11,827 nucleotides of DNA, taken from an uncultured Sutterella sp. Lineage in GTDB: Bacteria > Pseudomonadota > Gammaproteobacteria > Burkholderiales > Burkholderiaceae_F. The notes under the pieces are model-generated. The model saw only the letters and a program-made list of their open reading frames with translations. It was not told where the DNA came from and made no database searches. The stretch spans positions 1-11,827 of the forward strand of contig USIM01000011.1 in assembly GCA_900554675.1 (NCBI GenBank), given 5' to 3'. Positions 1-8,176 of the stretch are shown here, piece after piece. Both the position numbers and the translations under genes were made by a program. The stretch's first letter is position 1; every line of letters starts with the position of its first letter.

Positions 1-919
1 CACGAAGGGCTTCTTCAATTTGATTTTGTCGCCAGTTAAATCGAATAATCCCCAAAAGGGCAATCACTAAGAAAATCCCCAAAGCCGTGATCACCCAAAA
101 GAGCGTGTTTTGCGTGAGAAGATTTTCGGCGTAGCGCGTGACTTCTAATTGGAAGTCAGAGGAGAGGGGATGCAAGGGAACGCGAGCTCGAATAAGTTCA
201 CGTTGCGTATTGGTATTGGCCGTAATAATGGGGTGCTTGTCAAAATAGAGATTGACGCGATATTCCGGATTTTTAATGGACGTTTCTCTCAACAAAACCC
301 ATAAAGAAATACGTGCAACCACTAAAAGGTTCTGATCACTGACATGAAGCGGGACAATCAAGTCCACGAAAGGGGAGCCTTCAATGGGAAGCGCATAAGG
401 GTCTGAGAAAGTGGCCGTTTCCACCTCTTTGGCTTTTTGCAAAGCCGCTTTCGTTTCTGTTCGCCCATAGACTTGATTTTTGCGCATCGTGATGTCGCCA
501 AAGGGACGAGGCGAAACATAAGAGGCTTCGATAATGTCTTTTTGGTTAATGATGGCAATTTCAAGAATTTCCGCACGGTCAATCATCAATGTGCGGACAA
601 TGCCGTGAAAAGTATCGAGGTTGTCGGGATAAGCAGGGCCTGATGATAAAGGCACCGCCATTTGTGTCAGGCGGTCAGTGTCGGAAATCAGGCGCAAGTT
701 AAAGGTTTCAGCCCAAAGCTCCGTCGTTTGGTGCAACTGACTTAAGTGCGCCTTTTGGTCTTGGATACGGATAATGCGTCCGACATAGACCAAGCCCACG
801 ATCACACAGATCAAGACGATCCAGGTCATGATGACCCCGAACATACTTTGGCGACTAAAGGTTTTATTACCTAAAGTCTTAAAAGTATCAACGGCAAAAA
901 GTGACGAAGGACTGGGCAC
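1..919 (-). CDS. Membrane-bound sensor protein, N-terminal part (probable sensor histidine kinase), runs off the left edge
   Basis: The minus strand is open for 306 codons from a GTG at 919 to the window edge. The product has a short cytoplasmic N-terminus, a hydrophobic segment at about residues 28-47, a soluble stretch of about 220 residues, a second hydrophobic segment at about 272-293, then a charged region starting FNWRQNQIEEALR. This is the classic layout of an inner-membrane sensor with a periplasmic Cache/PAS-like ligand domain; the string DLIVPLHVSDQNLLVVARIS fits the end of such a domain. The output domain (PAS plus histidine kinase, or possibly a GGDEF domain) is beyond the edge, so kinase is inference. 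An in-frame stop lies just upstream of the GTG. Neither the GTG nor the next candidate, ATG at 844 (codon 26), has a clear Shine-Dalgarno sequence, so the start is uncertain. It is divergent from rpiA. Confidence 0.7.
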   Translation of the reverse strand, partial: MPSPSSLFAVDTFKTLGNKTFSRQSMFGVIMTWIVLICVIVGLVYVGRIIRIQDQKAHLSQLHQTTELWAETFNLRLISDTDRLTQMAVPLSSGPAYPDNLDTFHGIVRTLMIDRAEILEIAIINQKDIIEASYVSPRPFGDITMRKNQVYGRTETKAALQKAKEVETATFSDPYALPIEGSPFVDLIVPLHVSDQNLLVVARISLWVLLRETSIKNPEYRVNLYFDKHPIITANTNTQRELIRARVPLHPLSSDFQLEVTRYAENLLTQNTLFWVITALGIFLVIALLGIIRFNWRQNQIEEALR

Positions 920-1013
920 GATGAGAAGATAGAAAATAATTCAAAAGTTTTACCCCTGAATATTAGCTGTCATTTAAAATTAGTGCATCAATCTTTTTTG
1001 CAGGAAAAGTACG
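920..1013. promoter_or_regulatory. Divergent intergenic region between the sensor gene and rpiA
   Basis: These 94 AT-rich bases separate two divergent genes and must hold the promoter of at least rpiA. A TAAAAT hexamer at 975-980 could be a -10 element for rpiA, but no convincing -35 box is seen 16-18 bases upstream. On the opposite strand, TAATAT-like bases near 959-964 could serve the sensor gene. The rpiA ribosome binding site AGGAA at 1002-1006 is clear, 7 bases before the ATG. Promoter placement is weak inference. Confidence 0.35.
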
Positions 1014-1670
1014 ATGGATCAAAAAGAATTAAAAAAATTGGTCGGTCAAGCGGCCGTGGCTTATGTCAAACCCGGTGAAATTTTGGGGATTGGGACGGGT
1101 TCGACCGTGGACTGCTTCATTGATGCATTAAAAGAAAGCGGTATTGAAGTGCCCGCGTGCGTCTCAAGCAGCATCCGTTCGACGCAAAAGTTGCAAGCGT
1201 TGGGCTACAAGGTGGTTGATCTTAATGAAGTCGATCGCATTGGCGTTTATGTGGACGGTGCTGACGAAATTGACGGCGACTTTGCGATGATCAAAGGCGG
1301 TGGCGGTGCGTTGACCCGAGAAAAGATTGTTGCGATGGTCTCTGACACTTTTGTGTGCATTGCTGACGAATCCAAGAAAGTCTCGGTTTTGGGTAAGTTC
1401 CCGTTACCGATCGAAGTGATTCCGATGGCGACGCGTGCGGTTTGCGCCATCATTAAATCCATGGGGGGTGAGCCCGTTGTTCGTGAATTTATTACCGACA
1501 ACGGCAACCGCATCATCGATGTGCACAATTGGCAAATGGCTGACGCCAAGGCTTGGGAAGAAAAGTTAAACCAAATCACGGGCGTCGTGACGGTGGGGCT
1601 TTTTGCTAAGCGTGGTGCGGATGTGCTTTTGTTGGGCACGTCTGAAGGTGTTAAGACCTTTAAGCCTTAA
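1014..1670 (+). CDS. rpiA: Ribose-5-phosphate isomerase A
   Basis: This cytoplasmic enzyme interconverts ribose 5-phosphate and ribulose 5-phosphate in the non-oxidative pentose-phosphate pathway (EC 5.3.1.6). The 218-residue product matches the usual family length; the E. coli enzyme has 219. The family motifs appear in order: [11 protein letters not shown] (residues 25-35, phosphate-binding loop), VSSSIRST (50-57), YVDGADEID (79-87), [11 protein letters not shown] (94-104), [19 protein letters not shown] (117-135) and [10 protein letters not shown] (161-170). The catalytic residues known from E. coli RpiA, Asp81, Asp84, Lys94 and Glu103, fall at exactly the same numbers here, which also supports the chosen start. 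An AGGAA ribosome binding site at 1002-1006 precedes the ATG. The gene ends before a hairpin terminator and converges on the yggX-type gene. It looks intact and ordinary. Confidence 0.98.
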   Translation: MDQKELKKLVGQAAVAYVKPGEILGIGTGSTVDCFIDALKESGIEVPACVSSSIRSTQKLQALGYKVVDLNEVDRIGVYVDGADEIDGDFAMIKGGGGALTREKIVAMVSDTFVCIADESKKVSVLGKFPLPIEVIPMATRAVCAIIKSMGGEPVVREFITDNGNRIIDVHNWQMADAKAWEEKLNQITGVVTVGLFAKRGADVLLLGTSEGVKTFKP

Positions 1671-1692
1671 TGGCAAGAGGTCTCGAAAACGA

Positions 1693-1719
1693 AAAAGCCG
1701 CATGAACAGTGCGGCTTTT
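1693..1719. terminator. Bidirectional intrinsic terminator between rpiA and the yggX-type gene
   Basis: AAAAGCCGC at 1693-1701 pairs perfectly with GCGGCTTTT at 1711-1719 across a 9-base loop. Read on the plus strand the GC-rich stem ends in four T; read on the minus strand it ends in five T (A run at 1692-1696). It sits 23 bases after the rpiA stop and 14 bases beyond the end of the convergent gene, so it plausibly terminates both. Confidence 0.85.
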
Positions 1720-1732
1720 GAAACCAGTGTGA

Positions 1733-2005
1733 TTAAGGTTTCGGAGGCGTGTAATTGGGTACGTCGTCGATGCCGTCACCAAAAAGGTATTTTTGCATTT
1801 GGTCGAGCAAGTGCTTGCGAGCGCTGGCATCGGCCAAATTAAGTTGGTATTCGTTAACCATCATGGTTTGCAAACGAATCCAATCTTCCCAAGCTTCCTT
1901 GGAAACGCTTTCATAGACCTTCTTGCCCAAGGGACCGGGCAAGGGAGCGTAAGCGAGCCCTTCGGCTTCTTTACCAAGTTTGACGCAGTGAACCATGCGA
2001 GTCAT
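1733..2005 (-). CDS. yggX: Probable Fe(2+)-trafficking protein, YggX family
   Basis: This small cytoplasmic protein belongs to the YggX family, which is linked to protecting iron-sulfur clusters from oxidative damage and to iron handling. The 90-residue product from ATG 2005 carries the family signature: [17 protein letters not shown] at the N-terminus with the conserved Cys7, then [30 protein letters not shown] and a C-terminal YLFG plus a short polar tail. Family members are about 90 residues. The frame stays open to an ATG at 2041 (102 residues), but the extra 12 residues are not family-like, while 2005 has GGAG nine bases upstream, so 2005 is preferred. It is convergent with rpiA and divergent from hrpA. 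The biochemical role of the family is still partly unsettled. Confidence 0.95.
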   Translation of the reverse strand: MTRMVHCVKLGKEAEGLAYAPLPGPLGKKVYESVSKEAWEDWIRLQTMMVNEYQLNLADASARKHLLDQMQKYLFGDGIDDVPNYTPPKP

Positions 2006-2109
2006 GATGAAAATCTCCGAATCAACAAAATAATGGCTCAATTGTACGAAACTTCGTCGGGAATGTGTTTTTCTCTTTGTGACTTTGTTAAAAAAATAGA
2101 TGGTAATCC
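2006..2109. promoter_or_regulatory. Divergent promoter region between yggX-type gene and hrpA
   Basis: These 104 bases separate divergent genes. On the minus strand TACAAT (complement of 2041-2046) is a good -10 match about 36 bases before the yggX-type start codon, but the -35 position is poor (AACACA at a 17-base spacing). On the plus strand an A-rich run just before hrpA at 2089-2098 could include a -10 element, but nothing is clear. No recognisable OxyR, SoxS or Fur operator was seen by eye. Confidence 0.35.
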
Positions 2110-5100
2110 ATGGCTAATACGTTAAGAGATCAATTGGCGTTTTTACGAGATGAGCAGATGGCTCAGGCCCGTGCTCGCGCGGAAAAAGAAGAGGCAGAAA
2201 AAGCGCGTCGCCGTCAAGAGCGAGAAGCGGCGGCTCAAAAGTCCAAAGCACAAGGCAAAAAAGAGAAGAAAAAGCCCGCCCCCTCTCCGACTCAATCGCT
2301 TAAAGCCGATTTGCAGTTAGCGCCCGGGCTTCCCGTTTCTGAGCGTGGGGAAGAAGTCATTGAAGCCATTAAAAACAATCGCGTTGTGATTGTTTGCGGT
2401 GAAACGGGGTCGGGGAAAACCACTCAGTTGCCGAAAATCTGTTTGTTGGCAGGGCGTGGCAAAAAAGGCATGATTGCTCACACGCAACCGCGCCGCATTG
2501 CTGCCTCGTCCATCGCCAAGCGTTTAGCCGAAGAAACGAAAACGGAATTGGGTGACTTTGTAGGCTACAAGGTTCGCTTTACTGATAAGACACAATCCAC
2601 GGCCAAAATTAAATTAATGACCGATGGGATTTTGTTGGCTGAAACACAAAACGATCCGTTATTGAAAGCTTACGACACGATCATCATTGACGAAGCGCAT
2701 GAACGCAGTATCAATATCGACTTTTTGTTGGGGTACTTAAAGGGTTTGTTGAAGAAACGCCCCGATTTAAAGGTGATTGTGACCTCCGCCACAATCGATA
2801 GTGAGCGTTTTGCAGCGCACTTTGCTGATGAAAAGGGGCAACCTGCACCGGTTCTCAATATTTCAGGGCGAACGTACCCGGTGGAAGTTCGCTATAACCC
2901 TATTGAAGAAGCCGATGAAACGGACGATAAGAGCTTGATGCTTGCCATTAACGATGCTTGTGATGAGTTAAGCCGTGAGGGTCAAGGCGATATTTTGGTG
3001 TTTTTGCCGGGCGAACGTGAAATTCGTGAAGCCGCTGACTTCTTGCGTCGAATGCAACCGCCCACCACGCAGATTTTGATGCTCTTTGCGCGTTTATCGG
3101 CCGATGAACAAGAACGTGTTTTCAGAACGTCGGGTTCGCGCCGAATTGTGTTGGCAACCAACGTTGCCGAAACGTCCATCACGGTGCCTGGCATTCACTA
3201 TGTGGTTGATGCGGGGTTGGCGCGTGTGAAGCGCTACTCCTATCGCAATAAGGTGGATCAACTTTTAATTGAACCCGTGAGCCAAGCTTCTGCCAACCAA
3301 CGCTCAGGGCGTTGCGGTCGTATTGCCAACGGGGTTTGCATTCGTCTTTATAGCCAAGAAGAGTTTGACCGTCGTCCAGCCTTTACGGATCCTGAAATCA
3401 TGCGTACCAACTTAGCCTCGGTCATTTTGCGCATGAAGTCTTTACATTTGGGCGATATTCGCGACTTTAACTTTGTGCAAGCGCCGCCTGCTCGTGCGAT
3501 CGCAGACGGTGTGTCGCTATTGAAAGAATTGAATGCTTTGGATGACCATGAACGTTTAACGCGAATTGGTCACGCCTTATCAAAGCTTCCCGTGGATCCA
3601 AAAGTGGCTCGCATGCTTTTGGCGGCCAATGACCATCAAGCGTTAGCTGAAGTGCTCATTATTGCGTCGGCTTTGTCAGTGCAGGATCCGCGTGAGCGTC
3701 CGATGGAAAGCCAAGAGGCAGCTGACGCATCACACAAAGCCATGGCCGATGATAAGAGCGATTTCTTAACCTTTGTGAAGCTTTGGCGCTACGTGGAAGC
3801 GGCCACCGCTAAAAAAGAAAGCAATCGCAAGTTAACGGAAGAATTTAAGCGCAAGTTCTTAAGTCCCCGTCGCCTTCGCGAATGGAAAGATGTCTATAAG
3901 CAATTAAAAGAAATGACGAGTGAATTGGGTTGGCGCTTAAATATGGTTGATGCCACCTATGAGCAAATTCACGTCTCTCTTTTAACAGGGCTCTTGGGCA
4001 ACATCGGTTATAAGCAACCTGAAGACAATCCCAAAGCACCGCCATTTATTGGGGCTCGCTCCATTAAATTTCATATTTGGCCTGGCTCGCCTCGTGTGAA
4101 AAAATGCGGTCGTTGGATTATGGCCGCCGAACTCGTGGAAACGTCCCGACTTTTTGCGCGCACGGTTGCTGATATTGACCCGAAGTGGATTGAAAAGGTC
4201 GGTCGCCATTTAATTAAAAAGAGCTACACGGAACCGCATTGGGAAAAGAATCAGGCAAGCGTCATGGCGCTTGAACGCGGAACGCTTTATGGCCTCACGA
4301 TCTATGCGCAACGCCGAACGCACTTTGCCGATAAAGATCCGGTGCTTGCCCGTGAACTTTTTATTCGTGAAGCACTAGTGGCCGGTGACTTTGACTGCCA
4401 AGCCAGTTTCTTTAAGCACAATCAAAACTTGATTCGAGAAATTCGAAATCTTGAACACAAGTCGCGGCGCTTAGACGTATTGGTTGATGATGTCTTGATT
4501 GAACAGTTCTACGATAAGTTAATTCCAGCCGATGTCGTTGATGGCGTGACTTTTGAGCAATGGCGAAAGGCGGCAGAAAAGAGTCAACCTAAACTTTTGT
4601 ATTTAAGCAAAGACGAACTCATGCGTCATGAAGCCTCGGGCATTACCACGCAATACTTCCCGAAAGTGATGACGATGAAGGGCGTGGAGATGGGGTTGAC
4701 CTACCACTTTGAACCGGGAAGTCCCAGAGATGGTGTGACGTTGGCCGTTCCTCTATATGCTCTAAACATGGTCGATGAGGTGGCCGTTGAGTGGTTGGTG
4801 CCCGGGATGCTTAAAGAGAAGGTTCAACTTCTTGTGAAGAGCTTGCCTCAAAAATTCCGTCGCCATTGTGTGCCGTTACCGGAATACGCGAAAAATTTTG
4901 CTCTTCGTCACGAAGATACGTTTGGGACGAGTGGGCTTCGTGAAGCCATCATTGACGATATGCGTGAGCAATTCCAAGTAGCGCCCAATGTGGTGGACTT
5001 TAAGCTTGAGATGCTTCCGCCTCACTTGACGATGAACTTTAAAGTCTTGGATGAGTACGGTCGTCAAATTGCCATGGGTCGCAACCTTCCTAATTTGCGT

Positions 5101-6042
5101 AGCGAATTGGGGCAAGAGGCACAGAAGTCCTTCCAAGCGGTCGCTGCAAAAGAAGTGGAAGTCTCTTGCGATTGGGACGATGAAATCACTTCATGGAGTT
5201 TTGGTCAGTTGCCTGACATCATGGAGATTAAGCGCAAAAACCAATCATTAATCGGTCACCCCGCCTTGGTTGATCATGGTACGTACTGTACATTGGAAGT
5301 GTTTGATGATCCCGATCAAGCCAAAAAGAGTCATGAGCGAGGCTTAATGCGACTCTTTAAGTTGAGTTTGCGAGAACAAATTCGATTTATTGAAAAGAGT
5401 CTTAAAGCGTTGCAAAAGATTCAAATGCAAGCGGCGATGGTGCCCGCGTTAGCAAAAGCTTTTGATAGTTTTGAAGCGATGCAGGAAGCCATCATTGATG
5501 CAACACTTCAACAAACGGCGCTTCAAGATCCGTGGCCCAATGATGAACGAGCCTTTGAAGCGCGTCGCAATGACGTGAAGGGGAAACTCAACCTCATCGC
5601 GCAAGAAATCAGTCGTTTGTTGACAGAAATCGTGGAGTTGGCGGTTCAGGTTCCTCGCAAGTTAAAGACCTGTCCGGATAAACGCGTGGTTGAAGACATT
5701 CAATCGCAAATGACGGGACTTTTCTTTAAAGACTTTTTGTTAACCGTGGGCTATGAGCACTTGGTGCATTACCCGCGTTATCTGAGAGCCATTTTATTGC
5801 GATTGGAAAAGTGGCAAGATGAGCAAACCAAGGACGCTGAAAAGATGCGTGATGTGACGCGTTTTGTCACACTTTACGAACGAGAAATCGCCCGTCGCAA
5901 GGGTGTTGCCGATGAACGACTCACACAATTCAGATGGATGATTGAAGAGTTGCGTGTCTCGTTATTTGCTCAAAAATTAAGAACACCGATGCCCGTGAGC
6001 GTTAAACGTTTGGATAAGGTGTGGAGCGCAAATCTCTATTAA
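2110..6042 (+). CDS. hrpA: ATP-dependent RNA helicase HrpA (DEAH-box)
   Basis: A 1310-residue DEAH-box helicase, close to the roughly 1300 residues of E. coli HrpA. It unwinds RNA or remodels RNA-protein complexes using ATP; HrpA is linked in E. coli to mRNA processing and rescue of stalled ribosomes. Residues 1-60 are a charged Lys/Glu/Arg-rich lead likely to be helical. The helicase core follows: GETGSGKT (97-104, Walker A), DEAH (194-197), SAT (226-228), GDILVFLPG (293-301), [13 protein letters not shown] (349-361) and QRSGRCGR (397-404, motif VI with arginine fingers). Then come a helicase-associated HA2 and OB-fold region (roughly 480-760) and the long HrpA-specific C-terminal domain (DUF3418-type, roughly 770-1310). 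An in-frame stop at 2104-2106 fixes ATG 2110 as the first possible ATG. No good Shine-Dalgarno precedes it. No frameshift is seen. Confidence 0.97.
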   Translation: MANTLRDQLAFLRDEQMAQARARAEKEEAEKARRRQEREAAAQKSKAQGKKEKKKPAPSPTQSLKADLQLAPGLPVSERGEEVIEAIKNNRVVIVCGETGSGKTTQLPKICLLAGRGKKGMIAHTQPRRIAASSIAKRLAEETKTELGDFVGYKVRFTDKTQSTAKIKLMTDGILLAETQNDPLLKAYDTIIIDEAHERSINIDFLLGYLKGLLKKRPDLKVIVTSATIDSERFAAHFADEKGQPAPVLNISGRTYPVEVRYNPIEEADETDDKSLMLAINDACDELSREGQGDILVFLPGEREIREAADFLRRMQPPTTQILMLFARLSADEQERVFRTSGSRRIVLATNVAETSITVPGIHYVVDAGLARVKRYSYRNKVDQLLIEPVSQASANQRSGRCGRIANGVCIRLYSQEEFDRRPAFTDPEIMRTNLASVILRMKSLHLGDIRDFNFVQAPPARAIADGVSLLKELNALDDHERLTRIGHALSKLPVDPKVARMLLAANDHQALAEVLIIASALSVQDPRERPMESQEAADASHKAMADDKSDFLTFVKLWRYVEAATAKKESNRKLTEEFKRKFLSPRRLREWKDVYKQLKEMTSELGWRLNMVDATYEQIHVSLLTGLLGNIGYKQPEDNPKAPPFIGARSIKFHIWPGSPRVKKCGRWIMAAELVETSRLFARTVADIDPKWIEKVGRHLIKKSYTEPHWEKNQASVMALERGTLYGLTIYAQRRTHFADKDPVLARELFIREALVAGDFDCQASFFKHNQNLIREIRNLEHKSRRLDVLVDDVLIEQFYDKLIPADVVDGVTFEQWRKAAEKSQPKLLYLSKDELMRHEASGITTQYFPKVMTMKGVEMGLTYHFEPGSPRDGVTLAVPLYALNMVDEVAVEWLVPGMLKEKVQLLVKSLPQKFRRHCVPLPEYAKNFALRHEDTFGTSGLREAIIDDMREQFQVAPNVVDFKLEMLPPHLTMNFKVLDEYGRQIAMGRNLPNLRSELGQEAQKSFQAVAAKEVEVSCDWDDEITSWSFGQLPDIMEIKRKNQSLIGHPALVDHGTYCTLEVFDDPDQAKKSHERGLMRLFKLSLREQIRFIEKSLKALQKIQMQAAMVPALAKAFDSFEAMQEAIIDATLQQTALQDPWPNDERAFEARRNDVKGKLNLIAQEISRLLTEIVELAVQVPRKLKTCPDKRVVEDIQSQMTGLFFKDFLLTVGYEHLVHYPRYLRAILLRLEKWQDEQTKDAEKMRDVTRFVTLYEREIARRKGVADERLTQFRWMIEELRVSLFAQKLRTPMPVSVKRLDKVWSANLY

Positions 6043-6079
6043 AATGCGAGATTAACGTAAAACGAAAAGTATTCTCCTC

Positions 6080-6085
6080 GGAAGG
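6080..6085 (+). promoter_or_regulatory. Ribosome binding site of the iron-sulfur oxidoreductase gene
   Basis: GGAAGG lies 10 bases before ATG 6096 and fixes that start over a second ATG at 6105. It sits in a 53-base gap after hrpA that has no hairpin terminator and no clear sigma-70 promoter, so read-through from hrpA is plausible. Confidence 0.7.
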
Positions 6086-6095
6086 TTAATTTTTT

Positions 6096-8108
6096 ATGAC
6101 TGATATGCCAATTCGTCCCGCCTTTTGGAATGTTCCGTTATGGGCTGAAATCGGTGTTTATATTTTCGGTCTCTCAGCGCTTTTCATCTGTCTTTGGGGT
6201 GTCTATAAGTCGGTGAAACTTTGGAAGGCCGGTCAACCCGATGATCTCCCTGTCGATCATAAGCGTCGTTGGGGCGGTCTTTGGCGTGATGCGTTTATGC
6301 ATCGTCGTTTGTTAAAAACGCCGTCCGGTGTGATTCACTTTTGCATCTTCTGGGGCTTTGTCTTTTTATTTTTTGGTACCGCAACGGCCACGCTTGACTG
6401 GGACGTCGGTCACTATGTCTTTGGTGAACAGTTCTTAAAGGGGTGGGTGTACCTCGCTTATAAACTCATTTTGGATATCGCCGGCGTTGTTGCCATTTTG
6501 GGGATTTTGGCTGCCACCGTTCGTCGCTTTGTGATTCAAAAGACAACGCTTGAGCGCAGTTGGCGCTTTGCGGGCATTTTATTTTCCTTGTTTGTCATCA
6601 TCGTCACGGGTTATGTAGTTGAAGGTTTACGTTTAGCTGTTCAACAACCCGCATGGGCGAGTTTCTCTCCGGTGGGTAACCTTTTTGCACAAGGTTTGAT
6701 GCAACTCTTTACGCAAGAACAATTGCAAGGCGCTCACTTGATTGCCTGGTTATTGCACGGCGGTATGGCCTTGATCTTTGTGGCTTTGATTCCCTTTACC
6801 TACTTCTCACATATGTACAAAGCCTCAACCAATATTTATTGGCGAAAGCTAGCTCCCAAGGGCGAATTAAAGAAGATTGAAAACATCGAAGAACAAGAAA
6901 CGTTCGGTATTTCTCAATTTAACCAATTTACGTGGAAGCAACGTTTGGATTTTGATGCCTGTACGGAATGCGGTCGTTGCTCGGAAGTTTGCCCGGCATT
7001 GAAAGCGGGGAGTGTATTGGACCCGAAGAAGGTGGTGCTGAAATTAAAGAATCAGTTGCACCATCCGGACGAAGAGAAATCATTGGTCGGCGACATTATT
7101 ACGAAGGATGAGCTCTGGAGCTGCACGACGTGTGGAGCTTGTTTACAAGAATGTCCGGCACGTTTGGATTTGCCCTCGGCCATTGTTGATATGCGTCGTC
7201 ATTTGGCGCTTGAACAAGGTGACTTCCCGGCTGGCCTTCAAGTCGCACTTGAAAACACGCAAAGCGTGGGCAACCCCTGGGGGATGGACCCGGCCGATCG
7301 TTTGGCTTGGGGTAAAGACTTGGATCTTCCGATTGCAAAGCCCGGCGTTAAAGTCGATGTGCTCTATTGGGTTGGTTGCTCGGCCTCTTATGACCGTCGT
7401 GCTCAAAAGATTGCTCGTGCAATGGTGAAGATTTTGCGTGCTGCGAACGTTAACTTTGCAATCATGAAAGAAGAGCGTTGCCACGGTGACTTTGCTCGTC
7501 GAGTCGGGGAAGAGTACACGTTCCAATTGGCGGTTCAAGAAAATATTGAAAACCTTCGTCAATACAGCTTCAAACGCATTGTGGCACATTGCCCGCACTG
7601 CTTTAATACGTTAAAGAATGAATATCCTCAATTTGAGGGCGGTCAGTTTGAAGTGATGAGTCACACGCATCTCATTTATGAATTGATGTCTGCCGGTCGC
7701 ATTAGACCTAAATTGAATCACCCTGAAAAGTTGGTGATTCATGATCCTTGCTACATGGCCCGCTACAACAACAGCGTGGGTACGCCCCGTAAGATTTTGG
7801 ATGAAATCGAAGGAGTCTCTCGCGTTGAAAACCTTCGTCGAGGTAAACAAGCCATGTGCTGTGGTGCCGGTGGCGGTCAAATGTGGATGGAAGGTCAAAA
7901 CCGCATTAACGTCATTCGCTTAAAGCAATTGCGAGAGTCGGCGCCTACGGTTGCGGTGAGTTGCCCGCATTGCTTGACGATGTTCGAGACGGCCATGAGT
8001 GGTGATAAGGTACTCGAAGGCATGGAAATCATCGAATTGGCTGAAATCGTGGCTCGTGGTCTTGATGACAATATTGCGGAAAACGATAAAACCAAAAATG
8101 AAAAATAA
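6096..8108 (+). CDS. Membrane-bound (Fe-S) oxidoreductase with cytochrome-b-like, 2x4Fe-4S and two CCG domains (EMO/HdrD-like)
   Basis: This 670-residue protein is probably a respiratory electron carrier of the inner membrane. Residues 1-245 contain about five hydrophobic segments (near 15-37, 78-100, 118-140, 158-180 and 213-238) with His81, His214, His221 and His239 as possible heme-b ligands, like the NarI-type gamma subunit. A cytoplasmic part follows with two 4Fe-4S sites: Cys289/292/295/299 and Cys343/346/349/353. Then come two cysteine-rich CCG domains of the heterodisulfide reductase type: Cys428, Cys462 and CPHC 499-502; then Cys552, CCG 588-590 and CPHC 623-626. This order matches EtfAB:(mena)quinone oxidoreductases (EMO) and HdrD/TmcB-like proteins, which pass electrons between a soluble donor and the quinone pool. 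The donor here is unknown; no etf gene is in the window. The first CCG motif reads CHG. Domain content is certain; substrate is inference. Confidence 0.9.
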   Translation: MTDMPIRPAFWNVPLWAEIGVYIFGLSALFICLWGVYKSVKLWKAGQPDDLPVDHKRRWGGLWRDAFMHRRLLKTPSGVIHFCIFWGFVFLFFGTATATLDWDVGHYVFGEQFLKGWVYLAYKLILDIAGVVAILGILAATVRRFVIQKTTLERSWRFAGILFSLFVIIVTGYVVEGLRLAVQQPAWASFSPVGNLFAQGLMQLFTQEQLQGAHLIAWLLHGGMALIFVALIPFTYFSHMYKASTNIYWRKLAPKGELKKIENIEEQETFGISQFNQFTWKQRLDFDACTECGRCSEVCPALKAGSVLDPKKVVLKLKNQLHHPDEEKSLVGDIITKDELWSCTTCGACLQECPARLDLPSAIVDMRRHLALEQGDFPAGLQVALENTQSVGNPWGMDPADRLAWGKDLDLPIAKPGVKVDVLYWVGCSASYDRRAQKIARAMVKILRAANVNFAIMKEERCHGDFARRVGEEYTFQLAVQENIENLRQYSFKRIVAHCPHCFNTLKNEYPQFEGGQFEVMSHTHLIYELMSAGRIRPKLNHPEKLVIHDPCYMARYNNSVGTPRKILDEIEGVSRVENLRRGKQAMCCGAGGGQMWMEGQNRINVIRLKQLRESAPTVAVSCPHCLTMFETAMSGDKVLEGMEIIELAEIVARGLDDNIAENDKTKNEK

Positions 8109-8176
8109 GGTCTTTTAACCCTGAAAATATGACATTGAACAAGAAAAATCAATTGGTAGAACTGGGCGCAAAGATT

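Noticed and set aside
1247..1639. 130-codon open frame antisense to rpiA
   Set aside because: It overlaps the catalytic region of an intact rpiA; the Pro/Ser-rich product reflects the complement of Gly- and Asp-rich motifs.
2005..2041. 12-residue N-terminal extension of the yggX-type protein from ATG 2041
   Set aside because: The added residues are not family-like, and the internal ATG at 2005 has a good Shine-Dalgarno and places the conserved cysteine at position 7.
1793..2125. 110-codon plus-strand frame across the yggX-type gene and into hrpA
   Set aside because: It is antisense to the conserved yggX-type gene over most of its length, and the rest is intergenic.
7143..7598. 151-codon open frame antisense to the iron-sulfur oxidoreductase gene
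   Set aside because: It lies wholly inside a gene with clear cysteine motifs, has no ribosome binding site seen by eye, and its composition follows from the sense codons.
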